From contig NZ_JAAVUS010000006.1 of assembly GCF_018449525.1 (NCBI RefSeq), positions 332,211 through 396,210 on the forward strand: a stretch of DNA of 64,000 bases. The letters run 5' to 3'. Origin of the DNA: Bradyrhizobium sp. dw_78 (GTDB lineage Bacteria; Pseudomonadota; Alphaproteobacteria; Rhizobiales; Xanthobacteraceae). Positions 41,188 to 49,796 of this stretch are shown here, piece after piece; position 1 is the stretch's first letter; each line of letters opens with the position of its first letter. A program made the translations under genes and the position numbers. The notes below the pieces were generated by a model. The model saw only the letters and a list, made by a program, of their open reading frames with translations, was not told the DNA's origin and did no database searches.

Positions 41188-43236
41188 ATGGGACAAGACG
41201 TCAGAAGTCCCCGCGGTCCACGGTGTGTTGCGCTGGTGGGCCCTTTCCAAAGCGGTAAAACCACCCTTCTTGAAGCCATTCTGGCCCGCACCGGCGCGAT
41301 CCCGCGCGCCGGCAGTGTCGAGGCCGGAACCTCGGTCGGCGACGCCAGCGCCGAAGCGCGGCGCCACCGGATGGGCGTCGGCCTCAGCGCCGCCACGACC
41401 AGCTTCATGGGCGACAGCTACACCTTTATCGATTGTCCCGGCTCGATCGAATTCGCGCACGACATGCGCGCCGTGATCCCGGCGGTCGATGCCGCCGTGG
41501 TGGTTTGCGAAGCCGACGAGAAAAAGCTGCCGCAATTGCAGATCATCCTGCGCGAACTCGAAGATCTCGGCATTCCGCGCTTTCTGTTTCTCAACAAGAT
41601 CGACCGCGCCAACAAGCGGGTCCGCGAGACGCTCGCGACCTTGCAGCCGGCGTCGCGGGTCCCGCTGGTGCTGCGGCAAATTCCGATCTGGAACGGCGAT
41701 CTGATCGAAGGTTTCGTCGATCTGGCGCTGGAACGCGCCTTCGTCTACCGCGAACACAAGGCTTCCGAAATCATCGCGCTCGAGGGCGGCGATCTCGACC
41801 GGGAAAAGGAAGCGCGCTTTTCGATGCTGGAAAAGCTCGCCGATCACGACGACGCGCTGATGGAGCAATTGCTCGAGGATATCCAGCCGCCGCGCGACGC
41901 CGTGTTCGATGATCTCGCGCGCGAACTGCGCGAGGGACAGATCTGTCCGGTGCTGCTCGGCTCGGCCGCGCGCGAGAACGGCGTGTTTCGCCTGATGAAG
42001 GCGCTGCGGCATGAATCGCCGGGCGTGGCCGAGACGGTGAAGCGTCTTGGCGTGGCTTCGGCCAGGGATATGCTGGCCTATGTGTTCAAGACCCTGCATT
42101 TGCAGCACGGCGGCAAGCTGTCGCTGACGCGCGTGCTGGCCGGACATCTCGACGACGGCGCGACGCTGCAATCCTCGTCCGGCGAGACCGGGCGGGTATC
42201 CGGAATCCTCGCCGTCAACGGCGCCTATGAGAGCAAGCGCAATTCGGCCGAGGCCGGCGATACCGTGGCGCTGGGCAAGCTCGACGCCATCAAGACCGGC
42301 GACACGCTGTCCGGCGGCAAGACCGCGCCGCCGGCGCTGGTGCATGTCGAGCCGGCGCCGCCGGTGCTGGCGATGTCGCTGGCCGCGAGCGACCGCAAGG
42401 ACGACGTCAAGCTTGGTCAGGCCCTGTTGCGGCTGAACGAGGAAGACCCCTCGCTGACCATGATCCAGAATCAGCGCACCCACGACATCGTGCTGTGGGG
42501 CCAGGGCGAGATGCATCTGCGGGTCGCGCTGGAACGCTTGCGCGATCGCTTCGGCATCCATGTCAAATCGCATCCGCCGGTGATCGGCTATCAGGAGACG
42601 ATCCGCAAATCGATCAGCCAGCGCGGGCGGCACAAGAAGCAGTCCGGCGGGCATGGCCAGTTCGGCGACGTGGTGCTGGAAATCAGGCCGACGGCGCGCG
42701 GCTCGGGCTTTGAATTCCACGAAACCGTGGTCGGCGGCGCGGTGCCGCGCAATTATATCGGCGCGGTCGAGGAGGGCGTGGTCGATGGATTGCAGCGCGG
42801 CCCGCTCGGCTTTCCCGTCATCGACGTCGATGTGACGCTGACCGACGGCTCCTATCACAGCGTCGATTCGTCCGACCTCGCGTTCCGCACCGCGGCCCGG
42901 ATCGGGGTCAGCGAAGCCTTGCCGCAATGCCAGCCGGTGTTGCTGGAGCCGATCCATCTGGTGGAGATCGTGTGTCCGGCCGACGCCACCGCCAGGATCA
43001 ACGCCATCCTGTCGGCGCGGCGCGGCCAGATTCTCGGCTTCGACACCCGCGAGGGCTGGCCGGGATGGGATTGCGTCCGCGCCACGATGCCGGAGGCGGA
43101 GATCGGCGATCTGATCGTCGAACTGCGATCGGCGACCGCCGGCGCCGGCAGTTTCACCCGGCAGTTCGATCGCATGGCGGAGGTCAGCGGCCGCGCCGCC
43201 GATCAGATCATCGCCGCCCATCGGGTCGCGGCGTAA
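41188..43236 (+). CDS. EF-G-like translational GTPase with altered active site
   Basis: 682 residues from ATG 41188 behind GAGGAGGCGG. All five EF-G domains seem present: P-loop GPFQSGKT (18-25), NKID (136-139), domain IV with KKQSGGHGQFGDVVLEI, and a domain V end. Two departures stand out. The switch II motif is DCPGS (82-86) instead of DTPGH, so the catalytic His is Ser86, and the switch I RGITI is replaced by MGVGL (62-66). This is a divergent paralogue and not the main translocase; a role in stress translation or ribosome recycling is an inference. Confidence 0.88.
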   Translation: MGQDVRSPRGPRCVALVGPFQSGKTTLLEAILARTGAIPRAGSVEAGTSVGDASAEARRHRMGVGLSAATTSFMGDSYTFIDCPGSIEFAHDMRAVIPAVDAAVVVCEADEKKLPQLQIILRELEDLGIPRFLFLNKIDRANKRVRETLATLQPASRVPLVLRQIPIWNGDLIEGFVDLALERAFVYREHKASEIIALEGGDLDREKEARFSMLEKLADHDDALMEQLLEDIQPPRDAVFDDLARELREGQICPVLLGSAARENGVFRLMKALRHESPGVAETVKRLGVASARDMLAYVFKTLHLQHGGKLSLTRVLAGHLDDGATLQSSSGETGRVSGILAVNGAYESKRNSAEAGDTVALGKLDAIKTGDTLSGGKTAPPALVHVEPAPPVLAMSLAASDRKDDVKLGQALLRLNEEDPSLTMIQNQRTHDIVLWGQGEMHLRVALERLRDRFGIHVKSHPPVIGYQETIRKSISQRGRHKKQSGGHGQFGDVVLEIRPTARGSGFEFHETVVGGAVPRNYIGAVEEGVVDGLQRGPLGFPVIDVDVTLTDGSYHSVDSSDLAFRTAARIGVSEALPQCQPVLLEPIHLVEIVCPADATARINAILSARRGQILGFDTREGWPGWDCVRATMPEAEIGDLIVELRSATAGAGSFTRQFDRMAEVSGRAADQIIAAHRVAA

Positions 43237-43272
43237 GGGGGCGCGGGGGATCATGTCCTCAAGGCAGGGATC

Positions 43273-44067
43273 ATGATCCCCGGCGCGATCGATCTGGCCG
43301 TGAAAATGCGGCGGCTGACCCAATGGGTGGACAGTCAACGCCAGCCCGCGAGCCTGATCCGCAGGCAATTCCGCGGCGGGTCGATGGGCCATTGTTACGT
43401 TACCATCGATCCCGGCCACCAGACTTCCTTCGCATCCTCCAACCTCAATCGCGTCTATATGTGCGGCGCCGAGCCCGGCATGTCGTCGGCCAGCGTCCCG
43501 CGCATGATCGATCTGTTCCTGACCGAGCGCGTCAAGCGCTTCTTCGTCTGGCTCAGCCCCGGTCCCGACATGGAGGTGGCGCGCGGCTGGCTCGATCAGC
43601 ACGGGCTGTCCCGCGTCCAGTGTACCGGCTATCCGACGCTGTGCCGCACCGCCCATTCTCCGGTTTTCTTCAGAACCGATCTCGACATACGCGAGGTGAG
43701 CGGAGACGAGATCGCCGGCGCCGGAAGCAATCTCGGCGAGACGGCATGGCCGGAATATGAGAGGTCCACGGGCGGAGAAGGCTTCTTTCACTACATGGCG
43801 TTTGACGGCAATCTTCCGGTCGCCGTCGCGACGCTCTGCATCTTCGAAGACGTCGGCTATCTCATGGCCGCTGCGACCGCGGAGAGCCATCGCAAGCGCG
43901 GCGCCCAGCAGGCGCTGATCGCGAAACGGATCGAGCGCGCCGAACAGGCGGGCTGTTCGATGCTGGTGTCCGAGACGCTGTACATGCTCGAACATTCCTA
44001 CCGCAATTTGCAGCGCGCCGGCTTTGCGGAGGCGTATGAAAAAGAAGTCTATGAATGGAATGCGTAG
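43273..44067 (+). CDS. GNAT-family acetyltransferase with N-terminal extra domain
   Basis: 264 residues. The GNAT core is in the C-terminal half: YLMAAATAESHRKRGAQQAL gives the acetyl-CoA loop (RKRGAQQ), then LYMLEHSYRNLQRAGFAEAY. The N-terminal half (about 1-130) may be a second, degenerate GNAT-like domain. It follows the EF-G-like gene by 37 bp, so co-transcription is likely. Substrate unknown. Confidence 0.8.
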   Translation: MIPGAIDLAVKMRRLTQWVDSQRQPASLIRRQFRGGSMGHCYVTIDPGHQTSFASSNLNRVYMCGAEPGMSSASVPRMIDLFLTERVKRFFVWLSPGPDMEVARGWLDQHGLSRVQCTGYPTLCRTAHSPVFFRTDLDIREVSGDEIAGAGSNLGETAWPEYERSTGGEGFFHYMAFDGNLPVAVATLCIFEDVGYLMAAATAESHRKRGAQQALIAKRIERAEQAGCSMLVSETLYMLEHSYRNLQRAGFAEAYEKEVYEWNA

Positions 44068-44191
44068 GGCTTGCTCGATCTGTCCGCGGTCAGGTTCGCT
44101 GCGGTCACGGCGCTGGCCATGATCAGCATCTTTCTCGCAGCGGCGAAGCGGCAGGATTGACAGCGAAGGCGGCTTGCCCGATTTGAGCACG

Positions 44192-45034
44192 ATGACACCA
44201 GGGACCACATTTCGCGCCGCCTGTTTGATCGGATGGCCGGCGGCGCATTCGCGTTCGCCGCTGATCCATCAGTTCTGGTTGCGGATGCTTGGAATCGAAG
44301 GCAGCTATAGCATCGAGGCCATTCCGCCGGAAGGTTTTGCCGAATTCGTGCAACATCTGTCGGCCCGCGGCTTCGCCGGCGCCAACGTCACCATTCCGCA
44401 CAAGGAGCACGCGCTGGCATTGTCGACGCCCGATGCGCGGGCCCGCGCGATCGGCGCCGCCAATACGCTGTGGTACGACAAGGGCGAGCTGCGCTCGACC
44501 AATACCGACGCCGAGGGTTTTATCCATAATCTCGATGCCTGCGCGCCTGGATGGGATACCGCCACGGACGCGCTGGTGCTGGGCGCCGGCGGCTCGTCGC
44601 GGGCGGTCGTGTTCGGGTTGATCGAACGCGGCTTCAGGCGTGTTCATGTCGTCAACAGGACCATCGATCGGGCGCGCGCGCTGGCCGATCAATTCGGCTC
44701 CCATGTGCATCCCGTGGCATGGGACGGCATCGTCGACCTGCTGCCGCGCGCGGGACTGTTGGTGAATACGACCTCGCTCGGCATGCACGGCCAGCCCGCG
44801 CTCGAAGTCGATCCCGGCCTGCTGCCTTCGCATGCCGTGGTCGCCGACCTCGTTTACGTACCGCTGCAAACGCCACTGCTGTCGGCGGCGCGGGCGCGCG
44901 GGCTGAAGACGGCCGACGGGCTCGGCATGTTGCTGCACCAGGCGGTGCGCGGGTTCGAATTGTGGTTCGGACAGCGCCCGCAAGTGACGCCGGAGCTTCG
45001 CGCCCTGGTCGAGGCCGATCTCACAAAGGTTTGA
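44192..45034 (+). CDS. aroE: Shikimate dehydrogenase
   Basis: 280 residues from ATG 44192; a TTG six codons upstream is the alternative. It reduces 3-dehydroshikimate with NADPH in aromatic amino-acid synthesis. The catalytic Lys71 and Asp106 lie in NVTIPHK and NTDAEGF. The nucleotide loop GAGGSSRA and NRT motif (VVNRTIDRA) indicate NADPH use. The C-terminal GLGMLLHQAVRGFELWFG is typical. The enzyme differs in detail from housekeeping AroE, so a paralogue using quinate or shikimate is possible. Confidence 0.88.
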   Translation: MTPGTTFRAACLIGWPAAHSRSPLIHQFWLRMLGIEGSYSIEAIPPEGFAEFVQHLSARGFAGANVTIPHKEHALALSTPDARARAIGAANTLWYDKGELRSTNTDAEGFIHNLDACAPGWDTATDALVLGAGGSSRAVVFGLIERGFRRVHVVNRTIDRARALADQFGSHVHPVAWDGIVDLLPRAGLLVNTTSLGMHGQPALEVDPGLLPSHAVVADLVYVPLQTPLLSAARARGLKTADGLGMLLHQAVRGFELWFGQRPQVTPELRALVEADLTKV

Positions 45035-45098
45035 AGCAGGAATAGACGGCAAGCGGCGGGGTCTGCCGTTAAGTGATGGCCCTCCGGAGATCGAATTC

Positions 45099-45725
45099 AT
45101 GCCCCTTCATCGCTCTACGTTCACGCGCCCGCTTGTCGCCGTCGCGATGGTTGCAGCTTCCTCGCTTTATGCCCTCGCCCAGCAGCCGCCGGTGCCGTCG
45201 CGGGTCCGCGGCACCATCGAGGCCGTCAACGGCGATCAATTGACCGTCAAGTCGCGCAGCGGCGAGGACGTGACATTGCATATGAGCGGCGATGCGAAGG
45301 TGCTTGGCGTCACCAGGATCTCGCTCGCCGACGTCAAGGTCGGATCCTTCATCGGCGCCACCACAATACCGGGGCCGGACGGCAAGCCGAAGGCGGTCGA
45401 AGTGCATGTGTTTCCAGAGGATATGCGCGGTACCGGCGAGGGTTCGCGGCCGTGGGATCTGCGTCCCAACAGCAGCATGACCAATGCGACCGTGGCCGAA
45501 TCCGTGGCCGCCAATGACGGCCGTACCCTGACCGTCAAGTACAAGGACGGCGAGAAGCAGGTTGAGATCTCGCCGGATACGCCGGTCGTGACCTTCGTTC
45601 CCGGCGAGAGGTCTGAATTGAAGGCCGGCGCCAAGGTGATCGCCTTCATCAGGAAGCTGCCGGATGGATCGTTCGAGACCGACCGCGTCAATGTCGGCCG
45701 CGACGGGCTGACCCCGCCGATGTAA
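45099..45725 (+). CDS. Secreted beta-rich hypothetical protein, tandem copy 1
   Basis: 208 residues. Signal peptide 1-28 (VAVAMVAASSLYALAQ). Two OB/S1-like beta units follow: RVRGTIEAVNGDQLTVKSRS and DGRTLTVKYKDGEKQVEISP. Ends DGLTPPM. The next gene is a clear paralogue with the same length, the RGTGEG...WDLRPNS segment and the xPPM end. Probably periplasmic; function unknown. Confidence 0.75.
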   Translation: MPLHRSTFTRPLVAVAMVAASSLYALAQQPPVPSRVRGTIEAVNGDQLTVKSRSGEDVTLHMSGDAKVLGVTRISLADVKVGSFIGATTIPGPDGKPKAVEVHVFPEDMRGTGEGSRPWDLRPNSSMTNATVAESVAANDGRTLTVKYKDGEKQVEISPDTPVVTFVPGERSELKAGAKVIAFIRKLPDGSFETDRVNVGRDGLTPPM

Positions 45726-45843
45726 CGCTTGCCGATGTAACAGCGGGCGGGCGCCGGACGTATAGCGATACGAGGCCGGAAATAGCCGCATGCTTGCGGG
45801 GTTCCCGGTTTATCCTCTGAAACATTCTCGGAAGGGAAACGGC

Positions 45844-46485
45844 GTGTCGAAAATTCATTCATTGATACCGCGCGGTCTTGCAACCGCACTGACCGGCTTT
45901 GTGCTGCTTGGGGCGTTGCCTGGGCCGATGGCGTCGGCGCAGCAGCCGCCGATGATCCGCATCCGCGGCGCCATCGAAGGCGTGGACGGCCCGATCCTGA
46001 CGGTCAAGTCGCGCGAGGGGACCGACGTGAAGGTCCGTGTCACCGACGACGCGGCCGTGATCGGAATCGCCAAATCCTCGCTCGCCGACATCAAGCCGGG
46101 CTCCTATATCGGCGTGTCCGCGATGCCGCAGCCTGACGGTACGCAGAAGGCGCTCGCCGTTCATATTTTTGCCGAAGCCCAGCGCGGCACCGGCGAAGGC
46201 TTCCGGGCCTGGGATCTCCGTCCCAACAGCACCATGACCAACGCCACCGTTGCGCAGACGGTCACCGGCACCGACGGTCAGAACATTCAGGTCAAGTACA
46301 AGGACGGCGAGAAGAACGTGGTGGTGCCGCCGGAAACGCCGATCGTCGCCTTTGTCACCGGCAACAAATCCGAACTGAAGCCGGGCGCCAAGATCATCAT
46401 CTTCGGCGCGACCAAGAAGGACGACGGCACGCTGGAAACCAACCGCATCGGCGTCGGCCTCGACGGCATCACGCCGCCGATGTGA
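45844..46485 (+). CDS. Secreted beta-rich hypothetical protein, tandem copy 2
   Basis: 213 residues from GTG 45844 with GGAAGGGA upstream. Signal peptide about 1-36 (ending MASAQQPP). Shares with copy 1 the IRGAIEGVDGPILTVKSREG unit, AQRGTGEGFRAWDLRPNSTM and the ITPPM end. The two genes lie 118 bp apart on the same strand, the product of a tandem duplication. Function unknown. Confidence 0.75.
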   Translation: MSKIHSLIPRGLATALTGFVLLGALPGPMASAQQPPMIRIRGAIEGVDGPILTVKSREGTDVKVRVTDDAAVIGIAKSSLADIKPGSYIGVSAMPQPDGTQKALAVHIFAEAQRGTGEGFRAWDLRPNSTMTNATVAQTVTGTDGQNIQVKYKDGEKNVVVPPETPIVAFVTGNKSELKPGAKIIIFGATKKDDGTLETNRIGVGLDGITPPM

Positions 46486-46494
46486 AGTGAAGCG

Positions 46495-46590
46495 TCATTC
46501 CGGGGCGATGCGTTAGCATCGAACCCGGAATCTCGAATCTCAATCTCCAGATTCCGGGCTCGCCCTTCGGGCGTCCCGGAATGACGCCGC
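46495..46590. repeat. Palindromic intergenic element, family C-like
   Basis: GTCATTCCGGGG...CCCGGAATC, then GATTCCGGGC...GCGTCCCGGAATGACG. Two nested inverted repeats share the ATTCCGGG core. It lies between convergent genes and could act as a bidirectional terminator. Outer arms match those at 27722-27828. Confidence 0.75.
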
Positions 46591-46595
46591 GGACA

Positions 46596-47732
46596 TCACG
46601 CCGCGAGCACGTGGTCGTCGATCTCGGCGATGGTGTTGACGCCGCATAATCCCATCGTCGTGGTGAGTTCTTTCGCGATGGTCTCGATCGCCTTGGCGAC
46701 GCCGGCCTGGCCGCCGGCGCCGAGGCCGTAGGCATAGGCGCGGCCGATCATGCAGGACTTGGCGCCGAGCGCGAGCGCCCGCATCACGTCCTGGCCCGAG
46801 CGGATCCCGCCGTCGAACAGGACCTCGATCTTCGAGCCGACCGCATCGACGATCTCCGGCAGAACCTCGATCGAGGACGGCGCACCGTCGAGTTGCCGGC
46901 CGCCGTGGTTGGAGACCACCAGCGCCTGCGCGCCGGTCTTGATGGCTTCCTCGGCGTCCTCGACGTCGAGAATGCCCTTGAGGATGAGCTTGCCCGGCCA
47001 GATGCTGCGGATCCATTCGACATCCTTCCAGTTCAGCGAGGTGTCGAACTGCGAATTGATCCAGGTGGAAAGCGCGGTGATGTCTTCGGTGCCTTTCAGA
47101 TGGCCGACGAGATTGCCGAAGGTGCGGCGCTTGCCGCGCAGCACGCCGGCGACCCAGGCCGGCTTGCTGGCGAAATCGAACAATTTGGACAACGACCATT
47201 CCGGCGGCACCGTCATGCCGTTCTTGACGTCCTGGTGGCGCTGGCCGATCACCTGGAGATCGACGGTCAGCACCAGCGCGCTGCATTTGGCGGCAATCGC
47301 GCGCTCGATCAGCGATTTGATGAAGCCGCGGTCCTTCATCACGTAAAGCTGGAACCAGAACGGCTTGTCGACGCTGGTGGCGATATCCTCGATCGAGCAG
47401 ATCGACATTGTGCTTTGCGTGAACGGGATGCCGGCGGCCTGCGCGGCGCGGCAGGCATGAATCTCGCCGTCGCCATGCTGCATGCCCAGCAGTCCGACCG
47501 GGGCCAGGATCAACGGCATCGTGGAAGGCTCGCCCAGGATCGTGGTCGAGAGATCGCGCCTGGAGACGTCGACCAGGATGCGCTGGCGCAGCTTGATCTC
47601 CTGGAGATCGTCATGATTGGCGCGCAGCGTTTGTTCCGAATAGGAGCCGCGATCCGTGTAGTCGAAAAACGCCTTCGGCACGCGGCGCTGGTGAAGCCGG
47701 CGCAGATCCTCGATGCAGGTGATGTGTTTCAT
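46596..47732 (-). CDS. lldD: FMN-dependent L-lactate (alpha-hydroxy acid) dehydrogenase
   Basis: 378 residues from ATG 47730-47732; AAGGGTCGGAAA lies upstream. TIM barrel that oxidises L-lactate or another 2-hydroxy acid via FMN, passing electrons to quinone or oxygen. Signatures: AFFDYTDRGSYSEQTLRAN near the start, PLILAPVGLLGMQHGDGE, and the active-site His/Arg in LVVSNHGGRQLDGAPSS. The lactate assignment rests on overall similarity; related glycolate and mandelate enzymes share these motifs. Confidence 0.87.
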   Translation of the reverse strand: MKHITCIEDLRRLHQRRVPKAFFDYTDRGSYSEQTLRANHDDLQEIKLRQRILVDVSRRDLSTTILGEPSTMPLILAPVGLLGMQHGDGEIHACRAAQAAGIPFTQSTMSICSIEDIATSVDKPFWFQLYVMKDRGFIKSLIERAIAAKCSALVLTVDLQVIGQRHQDVKNGMTVPPEWSLSKLFDFASKPAWVAGVLRGKRRTFGNLVGHLKGTEDITALSTWINSQFDTSLNWKDVEWIRSIWPGKLILKGILDVEDAEEAIKTGAQALVVSNHGGRQLDGAPSSIEVLPEIVDAVGSKIEVLFDGGIRSGQDVMRALALGAKSCMIGRAYAYGLGAGGQAGVAKAIETIAKELTTTMGLCGVNTIAEIDDHVLAA

Positions 47733-47842
47733 GGAAGTTTCCGACCCTTCTTGTATTTGCGGCGTTGAGGTTTCATCTAGCATGGTTGGGCCAATGGCAA
47801 CATCGCTGTGCGGATCAGGCACGCGCCAATCGAGAGGCATCC

Positions 47843-48010
47843 ATGACGGGACCACGCTCCGACGAAAAAGGCGGCAAGATCACTGAAAAGCGCCGGTTGG
47901 ACGATGCGCTGGAGGAGGGGTTGGAAGAGACCTTCCCAGGCTCGGACCCGGTCAATGTCACCCAGCCGGCGCCCTCGAAGGCGGATCATTATCTCAAGCG
48001 CAAGGATTGA
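47843..48010 (+). CDS. Conserved small acidic protein (LEETFPGSDPVN type)
   Basis: 55 residues from ATG 47843 with GAGAGG upstream. The core DDALEEGLEETFPGSDPVNV followed by TQPAPSK is a widely conserved signature of a short alphaproteobacterial protein of unknown function. Soluble and acidic. The longer frame starting at 47765 lacks a good ribosome binding site. Confidence 0.8.
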   Translation: MTGPRSDEKGGKITEKRRLDDALEEGLEETFPGSDPVNVTQPAPSKADHYLKRKD

Positions 48011-48226
48011 CGCCGGTTGCGGTCCGGCCCCGGCCTTTGGCATAATTCCTGAATTATCAATGGGTTATCTGTCTGAGATCGCGCCGGCGGTGGTAATGAT
48101 TTATCATATTTTTTGAAGCCATATTAGGGACAAAGGCATTATAAGGCGCTTCACGCCATGATGGCGAGCGTTCGAGGCTTCCGGCCGGTCGGCCTTTTGG
48201 AAGCCTCGAAAGCTGTTGGGGGATAT

Positions 48227-49573
48227 ATGAAGCGCAAATATTTCGGTACCGACGGGATTCGGGGCCGTGCCAATGGCCTGATCACGCCGGAGCTCGCGCT
48301 CAAGGTTGGCCAGGCGGCCGGACTGGCGTTTCAGCGCGGCGAGCACCGCCATCGCGTTGTCATCGGCAAGGACACCAGGCTTTCCGGCTATATGATCGAA
48401 TACGCGATGGTGGCCGGCTTCACGTCGGTCGGCATGGATGTGCTGCTGGTCGGCCCGATGCCGACGCCGGCGGTGGCGATGCTGACCAAGTCGATGCGCG
48501 CCGATCTCGGGGTGATGATCTCCGCCTCGCATAATCTGTTCGAGGACAACGGCATCAAGCTGTTCGGGCCGCAGGGCTTCAAACTGTCCGACGATGTCGA
48601 AAAGCAGATCGAGCAATTACTCGACGAATCGCTCGACAAGCGGCTGGCGCAAAGCGCGAGCCTCGGCCGCGCCCGCCGCATCGACGGCGTGCATGACCGC
48701 TACATCGAGTTCGCCAAGCGCACGCTGCCGCGCGATCTCAGCCTCGACGGCCTGCGCGTGGTGGTCGATTGCGCCAACGGCGCGGCCTACAAGGTGGTGC
48801 CGGAAGCGCTGTGGGAGCTTGGCGCCGACGTCGTTTCGATCGGCGTCGAGCCGGACGGCTTCAACATCAACAAGGAATGCGGATCGACCTCGCCGGAAGC
48901 GCTGAGCCGCAAGGTGCGCGAGATGCGCGCCGATATCGGCATCGCGCTCGATGGCGACGCCGACCGGGTGATCCTGGTCGACGAGCGCGGCCATCTGGTC
49001 GATGGCGATCAGTTGCTCGCGGTGATCGCGCAGAGCTGGAAGGAAGACGGCCGGCTCGCCAAGCCCGGCATCGTCGCCACCGTGATGTCGAATCTCGGGC
49101 TCGAGCGTTTCCTCGAAGGTCTTGGTATCGAACTCATCCGCACCCCGGTCGGCGACCGCTATGTGCTCGAGCAGATGCTGAGCCGCGGCTACAATCTCGG
49201 CGGCGAGCCCTCCGGCCATATCATCCTGTCCGACTACGCCACCACCGGCGACGGTTTTGTCGCGGCGCTGCAGGTGCTGGCGGTGGTGCAGAGGCTGCGC
49301 CGTCCGGTGTCGGAAGTCTGCCACCGCTTCGATCCGCTGCCGCAGATCCTGAAGAACGTGCGCTATCGCAGCGGTAAGCCGCTCGACGACGCCGACGTCA
49401 AATCGGCGATCGTCGCCGGCGAGAAGCGGCTCAACGGCCACGGCCGTCTCCTGGTCCGCTCCTCCGGGACCGAGCCGGTGATCCGCGTGATGGGCGAGGG
49501 CGACGACCGCATCCTGGTCGAGGAAGTGGTCGACCACATCGTCTCGGCGCTCGGCGAGGCCGTGGCAGCCTGA
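48227..49573 (+). CDS. glmM: Phosphoglucosamine mutase
   Basis: 448 residues from ATG 48227 behind GGGGGATAT. It converts glucosamine-6-phosphate to glucosamine-1-phosphate for UDP-GlcNAc, and so for peptidoglycan and lipopolysaccharide. N-terminal YFGTDGIRG; catalytic phosphoserine Ser101 in ISASHN; metal loop DGDADRV; substrate loop GEPSGH; phosphate-binding RSSGTEPVIRVM near the end. Upstream of glmM no ftsH is visible, unlike in many alphaproteobacteria. Confidence 0.96.
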   Translation: MKRKYFGTDGIRGRANGLITPELALKVGQAAGLAFQRGEHRHRVVIGKDTRLSGYMIEYAMVAGFTSVGMDVLLVGPMPTPAVAMLTKSMRADLGVMISASHNLFEDNGIKLFGPQGFKLSDDVEKQIEQLLDESLDKRLAQSASLGRARRIDGVHDRYIEFAKRTLPRDLSLDGLRVVVDCANGAAYKVVPEALWELGADVVSIGVEPDGFNINKECGSTSPEALSRKVREMRADIGIALDGDADRVILVDERGHLVDGDQLLAVIAQSWKEDGRLAKPGIVATVMSNLGLERFLEGLGIELIRTPVGDRYVLEQMLSRGYNLGGEPSGHIILSDYATTGDGFVAALQVLAVVQRLRRPVSEVCHRFDPLPQILKNVRYRSGKPLDDADVKSAIVAGEKRLNGHGRLLVRSSGTEPVIRVMGEGDDRILVEEVVDHIVSALGEAVAA

Positions 49574-49604
49574 CCCTGAGTTTTCGCGCGCCAGACGGTC
49601 CCAT

Positions 49605-49627
49605 CACCTCTCCCCATGGGAGAGGTG
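49605..49627 (+). terminator. Palindromic hairpin after glmM
   Basis: CACCTCTCCC (49605-49614) pairs with GGGAGAGGTG (49618-49627), three-base centre. No T tract. This CCTCTCCC palindrome is of the same kind as the core of the repeat inside uvrB. Confidence 0.55.
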
Positions 49628-49796
49628 AGCTTCCGATGCCGTTTGCTTCGAGCCAATCTCATCCTTCTCAGGCGGTCATCTGCCCAATCGCATCGCAGCC
49701 ATTATCCGATGAGGCTGGTCGGCGCGGCGCCGGCGGCGTAGGTCGTCTGCGTCGCCAGCAATCCCAAATGGTCTTGAATAAGAAGCGATCCTGAAC

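Noticed and set aside
40819..44208. Antisense frame of about 1130 codons across the EF-G-like and GNAT genes
   Set aside because: It mirrors two well-supported genes, has Arg/His/Gln-rich low-complexity translation and no family signature. It follows from third-position GC bias.
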